From an uncultured Hyphomicrobiales bacterium (GTDB taxonomy: Bacteria > Pseudomonadota > Alphaproteobacteria > Rhizobiales > Xanthobacteraceae): a DNA stretch of 64,000 nt. The notes beneath the pieces were generated by a model. It was not told where the DNA came from. It did not search any database and saw only the letters and a list, made by a program, of their open reading frames with translations. Shown one piece after another: positions 9,679-19,205 of this stretch. The stretch spans positions 24,146 through 88,145 of the forward strand of contig CAIRGJ010000054.1 of assembly GCA_903878085.1 (NCBI GenBank). Direction: 5' to 3'. Both the position numbers and the translations under genes were made by a program. The first letter of the stretch is position 1, and each line of letters opens with the position of its first letter.

Positions 9679-10071
9679 GGTCCCCTCATGCGTCCGCACT
9701 GAAAGGCGGCTTGGCTTTATATTGAACGCAGTGCGCGAAGATGACAAGCGCGATGCGTTGTCATGTTGCTGCGCTTTTAGTCGCGACGTCCGGCGTTGCG
9801 CGCAAGTCCAGGTACTAGTCAAGTAAAATGGTGATAACGGCAAGCTACAAGTTTGGTGCCGCGCCGTTGTTGCGCTCGATCGCGGGCGGCGTTTTAGACT
9901 TACGATCAATAAAAGTTCAAGCCGACGCCGAATAGGGAAGGCTTAAACTTAGAGTTTCGTAAAGCAAAGCATGAAAATGCCATCGTCTGCCGCCGGCCAG
10001 ACACGTCCAAACACGGCTTTTCACACCGCGGCAGCATTGCTAGCGTGGCAGCGACCAATAAGGAGCCCGAT
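9679..10071. other. Intergenic region between divergent genes
   Basis: About 390 bp between the DUF2267-like gene (minus) and the M20 peptidase gene (plus). It is locally less GC-rich than its flanks around 9810-9960 and must hold both promoters. Open frames on either strand show no protein-like composition. I see no clear hairpin terminator or operator. Confidence 0.5.
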
Positions 10072-11457
10072 ATGAGCACACTCGACGCGGTGTTGAGCCG
10101 CATTGACCAGGATATCGACGGAAGCGTCGAGCGGCTGTTCGCTTTGCTCCGCATTGCCTCGGTATCGACCGATCCGGCCTTCGCGCCGCAGTGCCGGGAG
10201 GCCGCCGAGCACGTCGCCGCCGACCTCAAATCTATCGGTTTTGACGCAACGGTGCGCCCGACCGAGGGCCATCCGGTGGTGGTCGGCAAATCCAGCGGAT
10301 TATCGGGTCCGCGCGTGCTGTTTTACGGTCATTACGACGTGCAGCCGGTCGATCCGCTCAATCTCTGGAAGACGCCGCCGTTCGAGCCGCGCATCGAGAC
10401 GCTGCCCGACGGCCGCAAGATCATCGTGGCGCGCGGCGCCTGCGACGATAAGGGCCAGGCCATGACCTTCATCGAGGCCTGCCGCGCCTTCAAGGCGGTC
10501 ACCGGCAAGCTGCCGCTGCCGATCACCATGATGATCGAGGGCGAGGAGGAGTGCGGCTCGCAGCATCTGTTCAAATTCGTCCGCGACAACGCCGAGGAGT
10601 TGAAACTCGACCTCGCTTTAGTCTGCGACACCGCGATGTGGGACCAGAAGACGCCGGCGATCACCACCTCGCTGCGCGGGCTGGTCTACGAGGACGTCAA
10701 GATAACGTGTGCGGATAGGGATTTGCATTCCGGCGTGTTCGGCGGCGCCGCGCAGAACCCGATCCGGCTGCTGGCCAAGATCCTCGGCGCGATGTGGGAC
10801 GACAATGGCCGCGTCACCATTCCCGGTTTCTACGACGGCGTGGAGGAACTGCCGGACGACATCAAGGCCGACCTCAAGGCGCTCGATCTGACGCCGGAGA
10901 AGTTCCTCGGGCCCATCGGGTTGAAAATTCCATCCGGCGAGAAGGACCGCATGCTGATCGAGCTGGTCACCACGCGGCCGACCGCCGAGCTCAACGGCAT
11001 CATCGGCGGCTACACCGGCGACGGCGCCAAGACCGTGATCCCCGGCCAGGCTTCGGCCAAGGTGTCGTTCCGTCTGGTCGGCACGCAGGACCCGCAAAAA
11101 ATCCGCGACAACTTCCGCGCCTTCGTCAAGGCGCGGCTGCCGTCGGATTGCAGTGTCGAGTTCGGCAATTTCGGTCTGGCGGCGGCGTTGCAGCTGTCGT
11201 TCGACAATCCGGCGCTCAACAAGGCGCGCGAGGTGCTGGGCGAGGAGTGGGGCAAGAAGGCAGTAGCGGTCGGCGCCGGCGGCTCAATCCCGATCGTCGC
11301 CGATTTCAAGAACGTGCTCGGTATGGATTCGCTGCTGGTCGGCTTTGCCCTCGACGACGACCGTGTGCATTCGCCGAACGAGAAGTTCGACCTGACCTGC
11401 TATCATAAAGGCATCCGCAGCTGGGCGCGCATTCTCGACGCGCTTTCGACTGGCTAG
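10072..11457 (+). CDS. M20 family dipeptidase
   Basis: Cytoplasmic zinc dipeptidase or peptidase of family M20 (CNDP/DapE-like). The 461 residues contain the first metal ligand in YGHYDVQP (His87), the bridging Asp region RGACDDKGQ (about 122-129), and the Glu pair EGEEECGS (about 156-163). The remainder is a lid domain with the RGLVY segment and the late HSPNEKFDL motif, whose His is a further ligand. The ATG at 10072 was chosen because TAAGGAG lies 8 bp upstream. The substrate cannot be read from sequence. The next gene starts 14 bp downstream and may be in the same transcript. Confidence 0.9.
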   Translation: MSTLDAVLSRIDQDIDGSVERLFALLRIASVSTDPAFAPQCREAAEHVAADLKSIGFDATVRPTEGHPVVVGKSSGLSGPRVLFYGHYDVQPVDPLNLWKTPPFEPRIETLPDGRKIIVARGACDDKGQAMTFIEACRAFKAVTGKLPLPITMMIEGEEECGSQHLFKFVRDNAEELKLDLALVCDTAMWDQKTPAITTSLRGLVYEDVKITCADRDLHSGVFGGAAQNPIRLLAKILGAMWDDNGRVTIPGFYDGVEELPDDIKADLKALDLTPEKFLGPIGLKIPSGEKDRMLIELVTTRPTAELNGIIGGYTGDGAKTVIPGQASAKVSFRLVGTQDPQKIRDNFRAFVKARLPSDCSVEFGNFGLAAALQLSFDNPALNKAREVLGEEWGKKAVAVGAGGSIPIVADFKNVLGMDSLLVGFALDDDRVHSPNEKFDLTCYHKGIRSWARILDALSTG

Positions 11458-11471
11458 GGCGGAGGGTGACG

Positions 11472-12311
11472 ATGAAGCGATCTGGCGCGATCATGATCGG
11501 CCTGGCGGCGCTTGCCATCGCCGCGGTGCATTGTTCTTCTGCCTACGCCCAATCGGCCGATCTCGTGTTGTGCGACCGGCTCGCCGCCGATCCCGCCGAT
11601 CCGGACAAGCCGAAAGACGTGAAAGGCACAGCCGTCATCGCGCCGTCGGACGTCGAGACTGCGATCAAGTTCTGCAAGATCGCGTCCGCCGGATCGCGCC
11701 GCGCGCTGTTCCAGCTCGGCCGTGCCTACGCCGCCAATAGCCAATTGCCGGAAGCGGTCGCCGCTTACCGCAAGGCCGTCGACAAGGGCAACACGTCGGC
11801 GATGGTCGAGCTCGGCGTGCTGCTCGGCACCGGAAAAGGCGTGGCCAGAGACGAGGCGCAGGCGCGCAAGCTGTTCGAGCGCGCCGCCGCCGCCGGCAAT
11901 CCGCGCGGCGTCGCAAATCTCGCAGGCCTTTCCAACGGCGGCGGCATATCGGCGGATCCCGCCGCCGCGCGCGTCATGCTGTCGAAGGCGGCCGACGCCA
12001 GTTCGCCGGAAGCCCAGTATCAATATGGCCTGCTCTTGGCGGAGGGCACGGGTGGTCCGAAGGACGATGTTGCCGCGCGTTCCTTGTTCGAGAAGGCCGC
12101 GGCTCAGGGGCATGTTCAAGCGATGGTTTGGAGCGGCGCCTTTGCCCAACTCGGGCGCGGCGGGCCGCAAGACGATAACGTCGCCAAATCCTACTTTGAA
12201 AAGGCTGCGGCGCTCGGCAACGAAGAAGCCAAGGAGCGTCTCAAGATTATCGAATGTCCTCGCGTGCTGAAAGACAAACGGGGCAACATAATCAGCCGTC
12301 TTTGCCTCTAG
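11472..12311 (+). CDS. Secreted Sel1-repeat protein
   Basis: A 279-residue exported protein with a signal peptide (residues 1-26, ending SSAYA) and at least four Sel1-like repeats from about residue 85: ALFQLGRAYAANSQLPEAVAAYRKAVDKGN, then AMVELGVLLGTGKGVARDEAQARKLFERAAAAGN, AQYQYGLLLAEGTGGPKDDVAARSLFEKAAAQGH and AMVWSGAFAQLGRGGPQDDNVAKSYFEKAAALGN. Such helical arrays are protein-protein scaffolds in the periplasm. The GGAGG at 11461-11465 supports the ATG at 11472 over an upstream GTG. Client proteins are unknown. Confidence 0.85.
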   Translation: MKRSGAIMIGLAALAIAAVHCSSAYAQSADLVLCDRLAADPADPDKPKDVKGTAVIAPSDVETAIKFCKIASAGSRRALFQLGRAYAANSQLPEAVAAYRKAVDKGNTSAMVELGVLLGTGKGVARDEAQARKLFERAAAAGNPRGVANLAGLSNGGGISADPAAARVMLSKAADASSPEAQYQYGLLLAEGTGGPKDDVAARSLFEKAAAQGHVQAMVWSGAFAQLGRGGPQDDNVAKSYFEKAAALGNEEAKERLKIIECPRVLKDKRGNIISRLCL

Positions 12312-12450
12312 CCAGCCGCAAGTGAGCCGATGGCGTCGCCGGAGATTCATTAGCCTTTGACTACGCCGGTTTAGGCCTGTAACGCATCGCGAAACCGAAG
12401 CGGTGCGTGACATCATATCTGCGCGCCGCCAGAGATTAAGACAAAGCGCC

Positions 12451-14256
12451 ATGGCTCCCCCCCTTCTGCAACTCAAAGACATCGCCCTGACTTTCGGCGG
12501 TACGCCGCTGCTCACCAGCGCGGAATTGTCGGTCTCGACCGGCGAGCGCGTGTCGCTGGTCGGCCGCAACGGCTCGGGCAAATCGACGCTGCTGAAGATC
12601 GCCGCCAAGGTGGTCGAGCCGGACCGCGGCACGGTGTTCGTGCAGCCCGGCGCCGTGGTGCGCTATCTGGCGCAGGAGCCGAACTTCGGCAGCTTCACCA
12701 CCACTCTGGCCTATGTCGAGTCCGGGCTGAAGCCGACCGACGATCCCTACATCGCCCGCCATCTGATCGAGGAACTCGGCCTCACCGGCGCGGAGCATCC
12801 GGCGAATCTGTCCGGCGGCGAGGCGCGCCGCGTGTCGCTCGCCTATGTGCTGGCGCCGTCGCCCGATATCCTGCTGCTCGACGAGCCGACCAACCATCTC
12901 GATCTCACCACCATCGAATGGCTGGAGCGCGATCTCGACGCGCGCCGCACCGCGTTGGTCATCATCAGCCACGACCGGCGCTTTCTCTCGACGCTGTCGC
13001 GCTCGACCGTTTGGCTCGACCGCGGCTGCACGCGCCGCATCGAGCGCGGCTTTGCGCATTTCGAGGAATGGCGCGACATGCTGTTGGCCGAGGAAGAGCG
13101 CGAGCAGCACAAGCTCGACCGCAAGATTGTCGCCGAAGAACACTGGATGCGTTACGGCGTCACCGGGCGGCGCAAGCGCAACATGCGCCGCGTCGGCCAG
13201 TTGCAGGCGCTGCGCGAAAATCGCCGCACCTATCGCGCCTCCGCGGGCGATGCCACCATCACCGCAGGCTCCGCGTCGCCGTCCGGCGCGCTGGTGATCG
13301 AGGCCAAGAACATCGGCAAGAGCTACGGCGACCGCGCCATCGTCAGCGATTTCTCGATCCGCATTCAGCGCGGCGATCGCATCGGCATCGTCGGGCCGAA
13401 CGGCAGCGGCAAGACCACGCTGATCAGCATGCTGACCGGCATCCTGGCGCCCGACACTGGCACGGTGCGGCTCGGCTCGACGCTGGCGATCGCCACGCTC
13501 AACCAGCATCGCGACAGCCTCGATCCCAACGTCACGGTCAAGCAGGCGCTGACCGGCGGCGACGGCGACACCGTCTCGGTCAACGGTGTGGCCAAGCACG
13601 TCATCAGCTACATGAAAGACTTCCTGTTCTCGTCCGAGCAGGCGCGCACCCCGCTCGGCAAGCTGTCGGGCGGCGAGCGCGGCCGGCTGATGCTGGCGCA
13701 GGCGCTGGCCAAGCCGTCGAACCTGCTGATCCTCGATGAGCCGACCAACGATCTCGATATGGAAACCCTCGACGTGCTCGAGGACATGATCGGCGAATAT
13801 CCCGGCACCGTGCTGCTGATCAGCCATGACCGCGATTTCCTCGATCGTCTGGTCAGCGGCGTGATCGCGCCGGAAGGCGACGGCCGCTGGATCGAATATG
13901 CCGGCGGCTATTCCGACATGCTGGCGCAGCGCGGCGCCGATCTGACGCGCGATGGGGGCAAGTCGGAGACGGCAAAGGTTTCCAAAGGCGCCCCCGCGGC
14001 GGAACCGCAAATCATCAAGCGCAAGATGAAATTCAAGGAAAAGCACGCTCTGGAAACGTTGCCCAAGACCATGGCCGCCTTGAACCAGAAGGCCAATGAG
14101 CTGCAGACCAAGCTCGACGACCCGCAGTTCTATCTGCGTGACCGCACCGGCTTCGAGAAGGTCACCGGCGATCTCGCTGAGACCCAACGCAAGCTCGCCG
14201 CCGCCGAAGAGCAATGGTTGGAGCTGGAAATCCTGCGCGAGGAATTGGCGGGCTAG
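12451..14256 (+). CDS. ABC-F family ATPase (Uup-like)
   Basis: Soluble twin-ATPase with no membrane segment, so not a transporter. The 601 residues hold domain 1 with Walker A GRNGSGKST, signature NLSGGEARR and Walker B ILLLDEPTNHLD; a basic linker helix pair; domain 2 with GPNGSGKTT, KLSGGERGR and LLILDEPTNDLD; and a C-terminal coiled coil (KHALETLPKTMAALNQKANELQTKLDDPQFY...AEEQWLELEILREELAG). The coiled-coil tail is the Uup feature, linked to ribosome or branched-DNA binding. The ATG at 12451 begins MAPPLLQLKDIALTFGG. The gene ends 3 bp from the stop of the convergent ketosynthase gene. Confidence 0.92.
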   Translation: MAPPLLQLKDIALTFGGTPLLTSAELSVSTGERVSLVGRNGSGKSTLLKIAAKVVEPDRGTVFVQPGAVVRYLAQEPNFGSFTTTLAYVESGLKPTDDPYIARHLIEELGLTGAEHPANLSGGEARRVSLAYVLAPSPDILLLDEPTNHLDLTTIEWLERDLDARRTALVIISHDRRFLSTLSRSTVWLDRGCTRRIERGFAHFEEWRDMLLAEEEREQHKLDRKIVAEEHWMRYGVTGRRKRNMRRVGQLQALRENRRTYRASAGDATITAGSASPSGALVIEAKNIGKSYGDRAIVSDFSIRIQRGDRIGIVGPNGSGKTTLISMLTGILAPDTGTVRLGSTLAIATLNQHRDSLDPNVTVKQALTGGDGDTVSVNGVAKHVISYMKDFLFSSEQARTPLGKLSGGERGRLMLAQALAKPSNLLILDEPTNDLDMETLDVLEDMIGEYPGTVLLISHDRDFLDRLVSGVIAPEGDGRWIEYAGGYSDMLAQRGADLTRDGGKSETAKVSKGAPAAEPQIIKRKMKFKEKHALETLPKTMAALNQKANELQTKLDDPQFYLRDRTGFEKVTGDLAETQRKLAAAEEQWLELEILREELAG

Positions 14257-14259
14257 GCG

Positions 14260-15474
14260 TCAGCCGGTGAAAGCCCGCGCGGCCAGCACCGCGTTCAGGC
14301 CGCCGAAGGCAAACGAATTGCTGATGGCCGCGCCGACTTTCATGCGGCGCGCTTCGTTCGGCACATAATCGAGGTCGCAGCCGTCATCGGCTCCCAGATA
14401 ATTCATGGTCGGCGGCGCGACGCCGTCGCGGATCGCCATGATCGCGGCGACGAACTCCAGCGCGCCGCCGGCGCCGAGCGCGTGCCCGACCACCGACTTA
14501 GTCGACGACACGGCGAGCTTGCCCGCATGGGCGCCGAAGCTCGAATGCAATGCCGCGGTCTCGGCGAGGTCATTGGCGACGGTGCCGGTACCGTGCGCGT
14601 TGACGTAGTCGATCTGATCCGGCGACAGCTTGGCATCGTTCAGCGCGCCGGTGATGGCGCGGGCCATGCCGTTCGGATCGGGCGCGGTCAGGTCTTTGGC
14701 GTCGGCACTCATGCCAAAGCCGACGACTTCGGCCAAAATATCCGCGCTGCGCGCCTGTGCGTGCGCGAGCGTCTCCAGCACCAGCACCGCCGCGCCTTCG
14801 CCGATCACCATGCCCTTGCGATCCTTGGAGAACGGCCGGCAGGTGTCGGACGACATGATGCGCATCGCCTCCCAGCCCTTCATGGCGCCGAAAGTGATGC
14901 TGGCTTCGGCGCCGCCGGTCACGGCGCAGGTCACGCTGCCGCTGCGCACCATGTGGAAGGCGACGCCTATGGCATGGGTCGATGAGGCGCAGGCTGATGA
15001 AATCGCGAAAGCCGGGCCTTTGATGCCGAGGTGAAGCGAGACCTGGCTGGCGGGCGCGCTGATCATGGCCTTGGGGATGGTCAGCGGATGCAGGCGCTGG
15101 GCGTTCTCGGCATAGAGCCGGTGGAAGCTGTCGTCGACGGTCGTATGGCCGCCAGATCCGGTGCCGATGATGGCTGCGGTGCGCTCGGCGGTCTCACCCT
15201 GCAGATCGAGGCCTGCCTGCTTTATCGCCTGGCGCGCGGCAACCACGGCGAATTGCGAGACGCGGTCGAGCAGGAGGAGTTGGCCCCGCTCGAAATGCGC
15301 CGCCGGATCGAAGCCCTTCACCTCGCCTACGACTTTGTCGGTCGCCTGCGCGGAGGTTCCCAGCGTCGCCGGTGCGAAACCCGACCGGCCGGCAACCAGA
15401 GCGCTCCAATAATCGTCGGTCGATTGCCCGATCGACGAGATAACGCCGAGCCCGGTGATGACGACCCGGTTCAA
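14260..15474 (-). CDS. Beta-ketoacyl-ACP synthase (FabF/NodE-like)
   Basis: Condensing enzyme that extends an acyl chain on an acyl carrier protein. The 404-residue protein shows the KAS II triad: nucleophile Cys in SSACASSTHAIG, first His in VNAHGTGTVANDLAE, and second His in SVVGHALGAGGALE with the conserved Lys in SSTKSVVGH. It overlaps by 4 bp with a small acyl carrier protein gene, so the pair forms a private elongation module rather than the housekeeping fab cluster. Likely products are unusual fatty acids such as lipid A very-long-chain acids or a Nod-like acyl group; the sequence alone does not decide. Confidence 0.88.
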   Translation of the reverse strand: MNRVVITGLGVISSIGQSTDDYWSALVAGRSGFAPATLGTSAQATDKVVGEVKGFDPAAHFERGQLLLLDRVSQFAVVAARQAIKQAGLDLQGETAERTAAIIGTGSGGHTTVDDSFHRLYAENAQRLHPLTIPKAMISAPASQVSLHLGIKGPAFAISSACASSTHAIGVAFHMVRSGSVTCAVTGGAEASITFGAMKGWEAMRIMSSDTCRPFSKDRKGMVIGEGAAVLVLETLAHAQARSADILAEVVGFGMSADAKDLTAPDPNGMARAITGALNDAKLSPDQIDYVNAHGTGTVANDLAETAALHSSFGAHAGKLAVSSTKSVVGHALGAGGALEFVAAIMAIRDGVAPPTMNYLGADDGCDLDYVPNEARRMKVGAAISNSFAFGGLNAVLAARAFTG

Positions 15475-15728
15475 GCCGGCTGTGCCTTCGCGGCAATCAG
15501 CTGATCGACCGTATTAATGAGGTCGCCCACGGTTTTGCTTTGAATGTCGGTATTGGCATTGAAGGGAATGGTGATGTTGAATTTCTCTTCGAGATCGAAG
15601 GTCAACGACACCACTTCCATGGAATCGAGCCCGAGCGTGTCGAGCGGCTCCGACAGCTCCAGCGCCTCGCGGGGAAAGGAAATTCTGCTCTTAATCATTT
15701 CGACGATTTCGTTCGCGGAACTTGCCAT
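15471..15728 (-). CDS. Acyl carrier protein
   Basis: An 85-residue ACP whose phosphopantetheine attachment site is the Ser of LGLDSMEVVSLTFDLEEKF (about residue 38). The four-helix pattern and acidic composition are normal. The sequence around helix 2-3 (FNITIPFNANTDIQSKTVGDLINTVDQL) is closer to specialised ACPs of the NodF/AcpXL type than to housekeeping AcpP. The ATG at 15728 is preceded by GAGG; an in-frame ATG at 15749 is the alternative. It is translationally coupled to the downstream ketosynthase. Confidence 0.88.
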   Translation of the reverse strand: MASSANEIVEMIKSRISFPREALELSEPLDTLGLDSMEVVSLTFDLEEKFNITIPFNANTDIQSKTVGDLINTVDQLIAAKAQPA

Positions 15729-15852
15729 CAACCTCAACCTTTTCGCCATGGCGCCAACGAACCGGCGCCATGCGACACAATTTCTATCCAGGGTCGCAGC
15801 CAATTAGACAGGCTGGGCTATATCGCACGAGTCGGGGCCGGGGGTCGACCGG

Positions 15853-16617
15853 TCAGTTCTTGAGCCTATAGCCGGTCCTGAATATCCACCAAACCGCGGC
15901 AAGGCAAATGGCCAGGAAAAGCAGCGTCATGGCGATACTGACGCTCGGGCTGACGTCGGAAATCTCGAAGAAACTCCAGCGAAAGCCGCTGATTAGATAG
16001 ACCACCGGATTGAACAGCGTGATTTTCTGCCAGATCGGCGGCAGCACGCTGGTGGAATAGAAGGTGCCGCCGAGGAATGTCAGCGGCGTGATGATCAGCA
16101 GCGGGATGATCTGCAGCTTCTCGAAGCCGTCGGCCCAGATGCCGATGATGAAGCCGAGCAGGCTGAAAGTGACGGCCGTCAGCACCAGGAAGGCCAGCAT
16201 CCAGAACGGGTGGGCGATGTGCAGCGGCACGAACAGAAACGACGTCGCCAGAATGATCAGCCCGAGAATGATCGACTTGGTCGCGGCCGCGCCGACATAA
16301 CCCAGCACGATTTCGAAGGCCGACACCGGCGCCGACAGGATTTCGTAGATCGTGCCGGTAAAACGCGGGAAATAGATCCCGAACGAGGCGTTCATGGTGC
16401 TCTGCGTCAGCAGCGTCAGCATGATCAGGCCGGGCACGATGAAGGCGCCGTAATTCACGCCCTCGATCTGCGTGATGCGCGAGCCGATCGCCGCGCCGAA
16501 CACCACGAAATACAGCGAGGTCGACAGCACCGGCGAGACGATGCTCTGCCAGACGGTGCGCGCGGTGCGTGACATCTCGAACTTGTAGATTGCGCCGGCG
16601 GCTCGCAGGTTCATCAT
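15853..16617 (-). CDS. ABC-2 type transporter permease
   Basis: Six-helix integral membrane subunit of an ABC-2 exporter, 254 residues. Hydrophobic segments lie at roughly 24-44, 62-80, 108-130, 140-162, 172-192 and 225-245. The segment [29 protein letters not shown] is the conserved cytoplasmic loop of the YadH/NodJ family. Its start overlaps the ATPase gene stop by 4 bp, so the two make one exporter. Substrates for this family include polysaccharides, lipids or drugs, and none can be chosen here. Confidence 0.88.
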   Translation of the reverse strand: MMNLRAAGAIYKFEMSRTARTVWQSIVSPVLSTSLYFVVFGAAIGSRITQIEGVNYGAFIVPGLIMLTLLTQSTMNASFGIYFPRFTGTIYEILSAPVSAFEIVLGYVGAAATKSIILGLIILATSFLFVPLHIAHPFWMLAFLVLTAVTFSLLGFIIGIWADGFEKLQIIPLLIITPLTFLGGTFYSTSVLPPIWQKITLFNPVVYLISGFRWSFFEISDVSPSVSIAMTLLFLAICLAAVWWIFRTGYRLKN

Positions 16618-17537
16618 CGCTCGCTCACCAGTCCGACGAAAATATCTTCCAGCGAACTCTGCGTGGTGTGCAGGTCGCGGAACCGGATGTCGGCGGCGCT
16701 CACCGCGCTGAGCATCGCGGTCACGCCGGTGCGCTCGGCTTGCGTGTCATAGGTGAACACCAGTTCGGTACCGTCTTTGGCCAGCGTCAGGTTATGCGCG
16801 GTAAGCTGCGGCGGCAGCACGTCGAGCTTCTTCTGCAAGTGCAGGATCAGCTGCTTCTTGCCGAGCTTGCGCATCAGCTCGGCCTTTTCCTCGACCAGGA
16901 CGATTTCGCCTTTGCTGATGACGCCGACGCGGTCGGCCATGTCCTCGGCTTCTTCGATGTAATGCGTGGTCAGAATAATGGTCACGCCGGAGTCGCGCAA
17001 ATCGCGCACCACCTGCCACATGTCCTTGCGCAGCTCGACATCGACGCCCGCGGTCGGCTCGTCGAGGAACAGCACCTGCGGCTCGTGCGATAGCGCCTTG
17101 GCGATCAGCACACGCCGCTTCATGCCACCCGACAGCGTCATGATCTTGCTGTCTTTCTTATCCCACAGCGACAGCGCGCGAAGAATTTTTTCGATGTAAG
17201 CGGGATTCTTCGGCTTGTTGAACAGGCCGCGGCTGAAGCTGACCGTCGCCCACACGCTTTCGAAAGCGTCGGTGTGCAGTTCCTGCGGCACCAGCCCGAT
17301 CAGCGAGCGCGTGGCGCGGTAGTCCGTGATGATGTCGTGGCCGTCGACCGTGACGGTGCCCTGTGACGGATTGAGAATGCCGCAGACGATGCCGATCAGC
17401 GTGGTCTTGCCGGCGCCATTGGGGCCGAGCAATGCGAAAATCTCGCCGCGGCGGATGTCGAGATTGATGTCCTTGAGCGCCCGGAAACCGGTCGCATAGG
17501 TCTTCGACAAATTATTGATAGAAATGATCGGCGGCAT
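16614..17537 (-). CDS. ABC transporter ATP-binding protein
   Basis: ATPase of the ABC-2 exporter, 307 residues. Walker [13 protein letters not shown]-loop VPQELH, signature [15 protein letters not shown], Walker [13 protein letters not shown] and the H-loop TTHYIEEAE are all intact. The 90-residue C-terminal extension is typical of the YadG/CcmA-like group. The start [17 protein letters not shown] at 17537 was chosen because upstream codons have no family match. It is coupled to the permease gene that follows. Confidence 0.92.
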   Translation of the reverse strand: MPPIISINNLSKTYATGFRALKDINLDIRRGEIFALLGPNGAGKTTLIGIVCGILNPSQGTVTVDGHDIITDYRATRSLIGLVPQELHTDAFESVWATVSFSRGLFNKPKNPAYIEKILRALSLWDKKDSKIMTLSGGMKRRVLIAKALSHEPQVLFLDEPTAGVDVELRKDMWQVVRDLRDSGVTIILTTHYIEEAEDMADRVGVISKGEIVLVEEKAELMRKLGKKQLILHLQKKLDVLPPQLTAHNLTLAKDGTELVFTYDTQAERTGVTAMLSAVSAADIRFRDLHTTQSSLEDIFVGLVSER

Positions 17538-17610
17538 GGACACGCGTTTCGTGGCGGGACAACGCATATAGGCGGCGAGGGTGGCCTCCGCTACCCCCGG
17601 ATTGTGGCAA

Positions 17611-18270
17611 TTACACCACAGCGGCCAAGCCGTTGAGGTCGTGCAAGATCTGCTGCGGCGCAAAGTCTGGGTATTCGTCGGGCATCTTGGCGCGATTGAT
17701 CCAATAAGCGGAAAAGCCGAAGGCAGTCGCGCCCATCACGTCCCAGCGGTTCGACGACACAAACGTGACATCGCTGGCCGCACATTTGAAATGGCCGGTG
17801 GCGAGAGCGTAGACCTCCGGCCGCGGCTTGAACATTTTCAGCCCGTCAACCGACAGCACGGCGTCGAGATCGGCGGCGAGACCCGCGGCCTCGACCGCGG
17901 CCTTGAGCATGGGCGGCGAGCCGTTGGAGAGAATGCCGGTCTTGTGGCCTTTGGCCTTCAGCGCGCGCAGCGTGGGCAGAGCGTCGGGAAACGCATCGAG
18001 GGTGAAATAGGCGTCGAGTAACCGGGCTTTCAGCGCCTTGTCGACCGTCGGCACGCGCGCCAGCGCGTAGTCCAATGCGCGTTGGGTCAGCGTCCAGAAA
18101 TCCACGTAGTGACCGGCGAGCGTCAGCGTCCAGCTGTATTCGAGTTGCTTGGTGCGCCAGATCTCCGACAGGCGGTCCGCCTCTGGGCCGGCCTCGGTGC
18201 GGCACCGTGCAATCGCCGCGTGCACGTCGAGCAGCGTGCCATAGGCGTCGAACACGAAGATGGACGACAT
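17611..18270 (-). CDS. HAD superfamily (S)-2-haloacid dehalogenase type II
   Basis: A 219-residue HAD hydrolase that resembles type II haloacid dehalogenases, which replace the halogen of 2-haloalkanoates by hydroxyl. Motif I is FDAYGTLLD with nucleophile Asp8. Motif II is [10 protein letters not shown]. The Lys of [12 protein letters not shown] serves motif III, and [15 protein letters not shown] is the diagnostic late motif of L-DEX enzymes. Length and all catalytic residues fit. It is a single-gene unit, 65 bp away from and divergent to the aminotransferase gene. The physiological substrate might be a non-halogenated phosphate or halo-acid. Confidence 0.88.
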   Translation of the reverse strand: MSSIFVFDAYGTLLDVHAAIARCRTEAGPEADRLSEIWRTKQLEYSWTLTLAGHYVDFWTLTQRALDYALARVPTVDKALKARLLDAYFTLDAFPDALPTLRALKAKGHKTGILSNGSPPMLKAAVEAAGLAADLDAVLSVDGLKMFKPRPEVYALATGHFKCAASDVTFVSSNRWDVMGATAFGFSAYWINRAKMPDEYPDFAPQQILHDLNGLAAVV

Positions 18271-18335
18271 GGTATCCTCCCGGCTACGCGGCTATGCTAG
18301 CGCACATAATAACAAACGGATGCAGGGGAGTGAGT

Positions 18336-19196
18336 ATGGCGGCGCCGGACTGGTCCAAAACCTGGACGTTTTACAAAGGCGATTGGCACGAGGGCAATAT
18401 CCCGATCATGGGCGCTCGCTCGCATGCCGCCTGGCTGGGCTCGTCGGTGTTCGACGGTGCGCGCACTTTTGAACAGGTGACGCCCGACCTCGATCTGCAT
18501 TGCGCCCGGGTCAATGCCTCGGCCACCACGATGTTTCTCAAGCCGGTGGTTTCGACCGAAGACTGGGTCGGGCTGGCCCGCGACGGCATCAAGCGATTTG
18601 ACACAGATGCGGCGCTCTATGTGCGTCCGATGTATTGGGCCGAGCGCAACGGTCCGCTGCTGGTCGCGCCCGATCCGGACTCCACGCAATGGTGTCTGAC
18701 GCTCTATGAGGCGCCGATGCGTCCGCCGGAGGGCTTCTCCATCACGCTGTCGCCCTATCGCAAGCCGAGCGCCGAGACCATGCCGGTCGACGCCAAGGCC
18801 GGCTGCCTCTATCCGAACAATGCCCGCGCGTTGATGGAAGCGAATGCCCGAGGTTTCGCCAATTGCGTGGTGCGCGACGTGCTCGGCAATGTCGCTGAGC
18901 TCGCCACCGCCAATCTGTTCATCGGCAAAGACGGCGTGGTGCTGACGCCTACGCCGAACGGCACCTTCCTCAACGGCATCACGCGCCAGCGCGTGATCAA
19001 GTTGCTGCGCGACGCCGGTGTCGAGGTTTTGGAGACAACGCTCACTTATAAAGACCTGGGGACGGCCGACGAGATCTTCTCGTCCGGCAATTATTCCAAG
19101 GTGATGCCGATCAACCGCATCGATCAGCGCTCGTTGCAGCCCGGTCCGCTGTATCGCAGGGCGCGCGAACTGTACTGGGCGTTTTCGCATGGTTGA
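18336..19196 (+). CDS. Branched-chain amino acid aminotransferase (class IV)
   Basis: PLP-dependent fold-type IV aminotransferase of 286 residues. N-terminal WLGSSVFDGARTFEQVTPDLDLHCARVNASA matches the BCAT substrate-binding region. The PLP Lys lies in VDAKAGCLYPNNARALMEA, and ELATANLFIGKDGVVLTPTPNGTFLNGITRQRVI is the family signature with the phosphate-binding Thr residues. The ATG at 18336 is preceded by AGGGGAG at about 18323. D-amino acid transaminase activity is an alternative, but the BCAT-like N-terminus favours branched-chain amino acids. Confidence 0.88.
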   Translation: MAAPDWSKTWTFYKGDWHEGNIPIMGARSHAAWLGSSVFDGARTFEQVTPDLDLHCARVNASATTMFLKPVVSTEDWVGLARDGIKRFDTDAALYVRPMYWAERNGPLLVAPDPDSTQWCLTLYEAPMRPPEGFSITLSPYRKPSAETMPVDAKAGCLYPNNARALMEANARGFANCVVRDVLGNVAELATANLFIGKDGVVLTPTPNGTFLNGITRQRVIKLLRDAGVEVLETTLTYKDLGTADEIFSSGNYSKVMPINRIDQRSLQPGPLYRRARELYWAFSHG

Positions 19197-19205
19197 ACGA
19201 TAACA

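Noticed and set aside
12436..14214. 592-codon open frame on the minus strand
   Set aside because: Antisense to the ABC-F gene; no domain-like pattern.
14260..17537. Nodulation gene cluster (NodEF plus NodIJ)
   Set aside because: No nodABC, nodD or nod box is present; KAS, ACP and ABC-2 exporters are common outside nodulation.
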